DNA from: Syntrophobacteria bacterium
Lineage (GTDB): Bacteria > Desulfobacterota > DSWW01
Direction of reading: 5' to 3'
NCBI GenBank assembly: GCA_030145435.1
Contig: JAQYVQ010000448.1
Span: 1 to 7,682 of the forward strand
DNA: 7,682 bases
Shown here: piece by piece, positions 5,798 to 7,682 of the stretch
Layout: each line of letters opens with the position of its first letter
Numbering within the stretch: position 1 is the stretch's first letter
Made by a program: the position numbers and the translations under genes
The notes under the pieces: generated by a model
What the model was told of the DNA's origin: nothing
What the model saw: the letters and a program-made list of their open reading frames with translations, nothing else
Database searches by the model: none

Positions 5798-6913
5798 CTA
5801 TGCTGCGCTTGCATCGATTATCTTTCCCCCGTTCGGCAGGTCGCTCCTCTGGAAACCGAATTCCGACAGGAACCGTCCCGTTACCTCCTCGTTGATGTCC
5901 CACCCCATGGTCCCCTTGCGAAACTGCGTGGCCACCTGGTAATCGAGAGCCGGTGCGAAGGTGCCCATGTAAAGACGGTTGGGCTGGCACGAGGTGTCGC
6001 AGCCCGGCCCCTCTTCGCTCGCCCACAGTGCGTCGATAATGCAGAGTTGCTGACGGGGGAAGAGGACCTCCCCGGATGTTGCGCTCATTTCCCCGAGGAC
6101 TTGAGGGGTCTTGTTGATGGAGAGCAGGTAATCCGTGGCTCCGAAAACGTGAGCCCATTTCGGGTTAAAAGTGCCCAGGTGGTTCTTCATCGACATAGTG
6201 AACCCGCCAAACTTGTCTCGGTGGCCCTTGCACAGGGCGATGTTGATCAGGATGTCGACTTCCCCCGTGGCAAGGTTGGTGAGACAGTCGGTCTTGTGGT
6301 TTCCCCCCTTCCAGGGGGAGGGGACCGGGACAGGCGTTTCGATACCGCCCCACTGGCCGACGATACGGCATCCTTCGGGCAGGCCGGAAAAGGGGGTCTT
6401 TTCGGTAAGGTCGGCTCCATGTTTGCCGTCGTAGATTCGTATCTGGTGCGCCCTTAGGTTCATCTCTTCGACGAGAACGCGGCACATCTTCCCCATCACG
6501 GCGCTCCGCGTGTGTTGAAGAGCGATGTTGTTGGTCTTGATCGCCACCACCACGTCGCTCCAGGCCTTGCCCGGCGGCTTGAGGAGGATCGCCTTCCATG
6601 CGTCCCGCACCTGCTTTTCACCGGTCAAGGCCATGGCCATCCGGTCCATGTTCTCTTCCACTGCCCGGGCGACCACGAGTCCCTCCTGGTGGGTCCAGGG
6701 GCAAACGGGCACGATCTCGCTGGTCATCCCGGGGTCGTGCACCCCCACCACCCGGAGCCCATCGATATTCGGGTGGTGGCAACTGCCCTCGCGGACGCCC
6801 GCTGCAGATTTCGGCAGGAACAGATACGGGGCAACCCCGAAAACAGCGGCGCCGGTGATCGAGTTCTTGAGGAAGCCCCTTCGAGAGATGCGGGCAGGGA
6901 GAACGGCTTTCAT
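5798..6913 (-). CDS. DUF362 domain protein with Tat (twin-arginine) signal
   Basis: This 371-residue protein starts at ATG 6911-6913 on the minus strand, with GAGGG a few bases before it, and ends at TAG (5798-5800). The N-terminus carries the twin-arginine motif SRRGFLK (10-16), a hydrophobic stretch (about 18-33), and a likely cleavage site near SAA-G (36-39). It should therefore be exported folded, often a sign of a cofactor bound before export. The body matches DUF362: VVVAIKTNNIA, IRIYDGKHGADL, then VDILINIALCKGH and FGGFTMSMKNHLGTFNP, the most conserved family block. Eleven Cys are scattered (for example SCHH, VCPW and CDTSC), but there is no ferredoxin-type CxxCxxC, unlike DUF362 proteins that carry a 4Fe-4S domain. 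Function is not established. It is divergent from the next gene and convergent with the ABC operon. The length is normal and I see no frameshift. Confidence 0.88.
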   Translation of the reverse strand: MKAVLPARISRRGFLKNSITGAAVFGVAPYLFLPKSAAGVREGSCHHPNIDGLRVVGVHDPGMTSEIVPVCPWTHQEGLVVARAVEENMDRMAMALTGEKQVRDAWKAILLKPPGKAWSDVVVAIKTNNIALQHTRSAVMGKMCRVLVEEMNLRAHQIRIYDGKHGADLTEKTPFSGLPEGCRIVGQWGGIETPVPVPSPWKGGNHKTDCLTNLATGEVDILINIALCKGHRDKFGGFTMSMKNHLGTFNPKWAHVFGATDYLLSINKTPQVLGEMSATSGEVLFPRQQLCIIDALWASEEGPGCDTSCQPNRLYMGTFAPALDYQVATQFRKGTMGWDINEEVTGRFLSEFGFQRSDLPNGGKIIDASAA

Positions 6914-6966
6914 GGCTTACCCTCTCTGGAGTGGAAGTTTGCGGGACGGACGATGGACGCCTTTCT

Positions 6967-6996
6967 TTGACAGGGATCCTCGTTTCCTTTTACACT
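6967..6996 (+). promoter_or_regulatory. Candidate sigma70-type promoter for the cysteine-cluster gene
   Basis: TTGACA (6967-6972) is a perfect -35 hexamer. After 18 bp comes TACACT (6991-6996), matching TATAAT at 4 of 6 positions. Transcription would begin near 7003, leaving an untranslated leader of about 100 nt. The -10 box overlaps a small dyad, TACA-C-TGTA (6991-6999), which could be an operator or chance. Confidence 0.45.
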
Positions 6997-7089
6997 GTAT
7001 TCTTTGAGATGTAACCCCCCTGCTCTTGGATTCAAGGCGAATTCCCCCTTCGACAGGGTGTCGCGCAGGTTGCAGAACGGTATTACAGA

Positions 7090-7094
7090 AAGGA
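7090..7094 (+). promoter_or_regulatory. Shine-Dalgarno AAGGA for the cysteine-cluster gene
   Basis: AAGGA lies 7 nt before ATG 7102. Going upstream in that frame there is no other ATG, GTG or TTG before the stop TAA at 7012-7014, so 7102 is the only credible start. Confidence 0.7.
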
Positions 7095-7101
7095 AACCGG
7101 G

Positions 7102-7682
7102 ATGCTCTTTGATTCCGTCCCGCCGGATGAGCGGAGGTATACACTTCAGGATACGTTCACGTTTTCCTGTCACCAGGAACTGAGCTGTTTCAACGCCTGC
7201 TGCCGGAACAAGCACCTGCCTTTGTCTCCCTATGACGTGCTCCGGTTGAAGAGGGCCCTGCGTCTCGACTCGGATACGTTCCTGGTGGAGTACGCGGTTT
7301 ACACGTTGGATCCCCGTTCCGGTTTCCCGGTCATTTCCCTGAAGATGAGAGAGGATGCGGAAAAGACCTGCCCCTTCGTCTGCGACGAGGGTTGCCGAGT
7401 CTACAACGACCGACCGACGGCCTGTCGCCTGTTCCCCCTGGGCAGGGCGTCCAAGTCCGGCGGAAAAGGGGAGAGGAGGGAGCAGTTCTTCTTCCTGCAG
7501 GACATACCGGGTTGTCTGGGCAAGGGCGAGACGAAGACGTGGAGTGTGGAACAGTGGCTGAAGGATCAGGGCGTCCTGCCCTACATGGCGATCAACGACA
7601 AGATGCTGGATCTCCTCTTCCACCCGAAGCGGGAGGTCGGCAAGCCCCTGGATGACCGTCAACTACAGAAGCTCATCGTGGC
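7102..7682 (+). CDS. YkgJ-family cysteine-cluster protein, 3' truncated by window end
   Basis: An open frame runs from ATG 7102 to the window edge without a stop, giving 193 codons plus two bases. The protein begins MLFDSVPPDERRYTLQDTF. It has the YkgJ (Fe/Zn-cluster, CxxCxxCC-like) pattern: C23, C29, C33 and C34 as SCHQELSCFNACC, then C90, C94 and C98 as TCPFVCDEGCRVYNDRP, C108 in the conserved ACRLFPLG, and C138 in PGCLGKG. LPLSPYDVLRLKR (39-51) after the first cluster is also typical. The protein has no signal peptide and is probably cytoplasmic. The family is predicted to bind an iron-sulfur or zinc centre; no reaction is established. It is divergent from the DUF362 gene, with a 188-bp gap and a plausible promoter at 6967-6996. 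I am confident of the family. The C-terminal end and what follows cannot be seen. Confidence 0.87.
   Translation, partial: MLFDSVPPDERRYTLQDTFTFSCHQELSCFNACCRNKHLPLSPYDVLRLKRALRLDSDTFLVEYAVYTLDPRSGFPVISLKMREDAEKTCPFVCDEGCRVYNDRPTACRLFPLGRASKSGGKGERREQFFFLQDIPGCLGKGETKTWSVEQWLKDQGVLPYMAINDKMLDLLFHPKREVGKPLDDRQLQKLIV

Noticed and set aside
5780..6457. A plus-strand open frame of 225 codons opposite the DUF362 gene.
   Set aside because: The minus strand carries a clear DUF362 protein with a Tat signal; the plus-strand product shows no motif.

Overview
The window reads as a chromosomal segment of a fairly GC-rich, Gram-negative anaerobe-type bacterium, most likely Desulfobacterota (the former Deltaproteobacteria). 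This is an inference from gene content and style: a GldA/GldF/GldG-like ABC operon ending in a DUF4340 gene, a Tat-exported DUF362 protein, a YkgJ-type cysteine-cluster protein, clean AGGAGG-like ribosome binding sites, and intergenic spaces with long inverted repeats. No rRNA, tRNA, CRISPR array, transposase or phage gene is visible.

Layout. Positions 1-451 (+) hold the C-terminal 149 codons of a medium-chain, zinc-type alcohol dehydrogenase. Positions 452-808 are non-coding and hold a 162-bp element bounded by perfect 23-bp inverted repeats, then a GC-rich stretch with a small stem-loop. Positions 809-5640 (+) are a four-gene operon with gaps of 1, 10 and 30 bp: ABC ATPase, ABC-2 type permease, GldG-like auxiliary protein with a large extracytoplasmic domain, and a DUF4340 protein. 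Positions 5641-5797 are a convergent intergenic space with a second inverted-repeat element containing three smaller hairpins. Positions 5798-6913 (-) encode a DUF362 protein with a twin-arginine signal. Positions 6914-7101 are a divergent promoter region. Positions 7102-7682 (+) are the start of a YkgJ-family cysteine-cluster gene that runs off the end of the window.

How the genes fit together. The four operon genes look like one membrane machine. The ATPase and the six-segment permease would form the ABC core. The GldG-like protein (membrane anchor at each end) and the DUF4340 protein (one N-terminal anchor) would supply domains on the outer face of the inner membrane. The substrate is unknown; the best-known relatives, GldA/GldF/GldG, serve gliding motility in Bacteroidota, but nothing else of that apparatus is present here. 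The DUF362 and YkgJ genes are divergently transcribed and share a 188-bp upstream region; a functional link between them is only a guess.

The least expected content is non-coding: two inverted-repeat elements, unlike in sequence but similar in plan, each lying 0-5 bp from a stop codon. I did not find a clearly new enzymatic or defence system.
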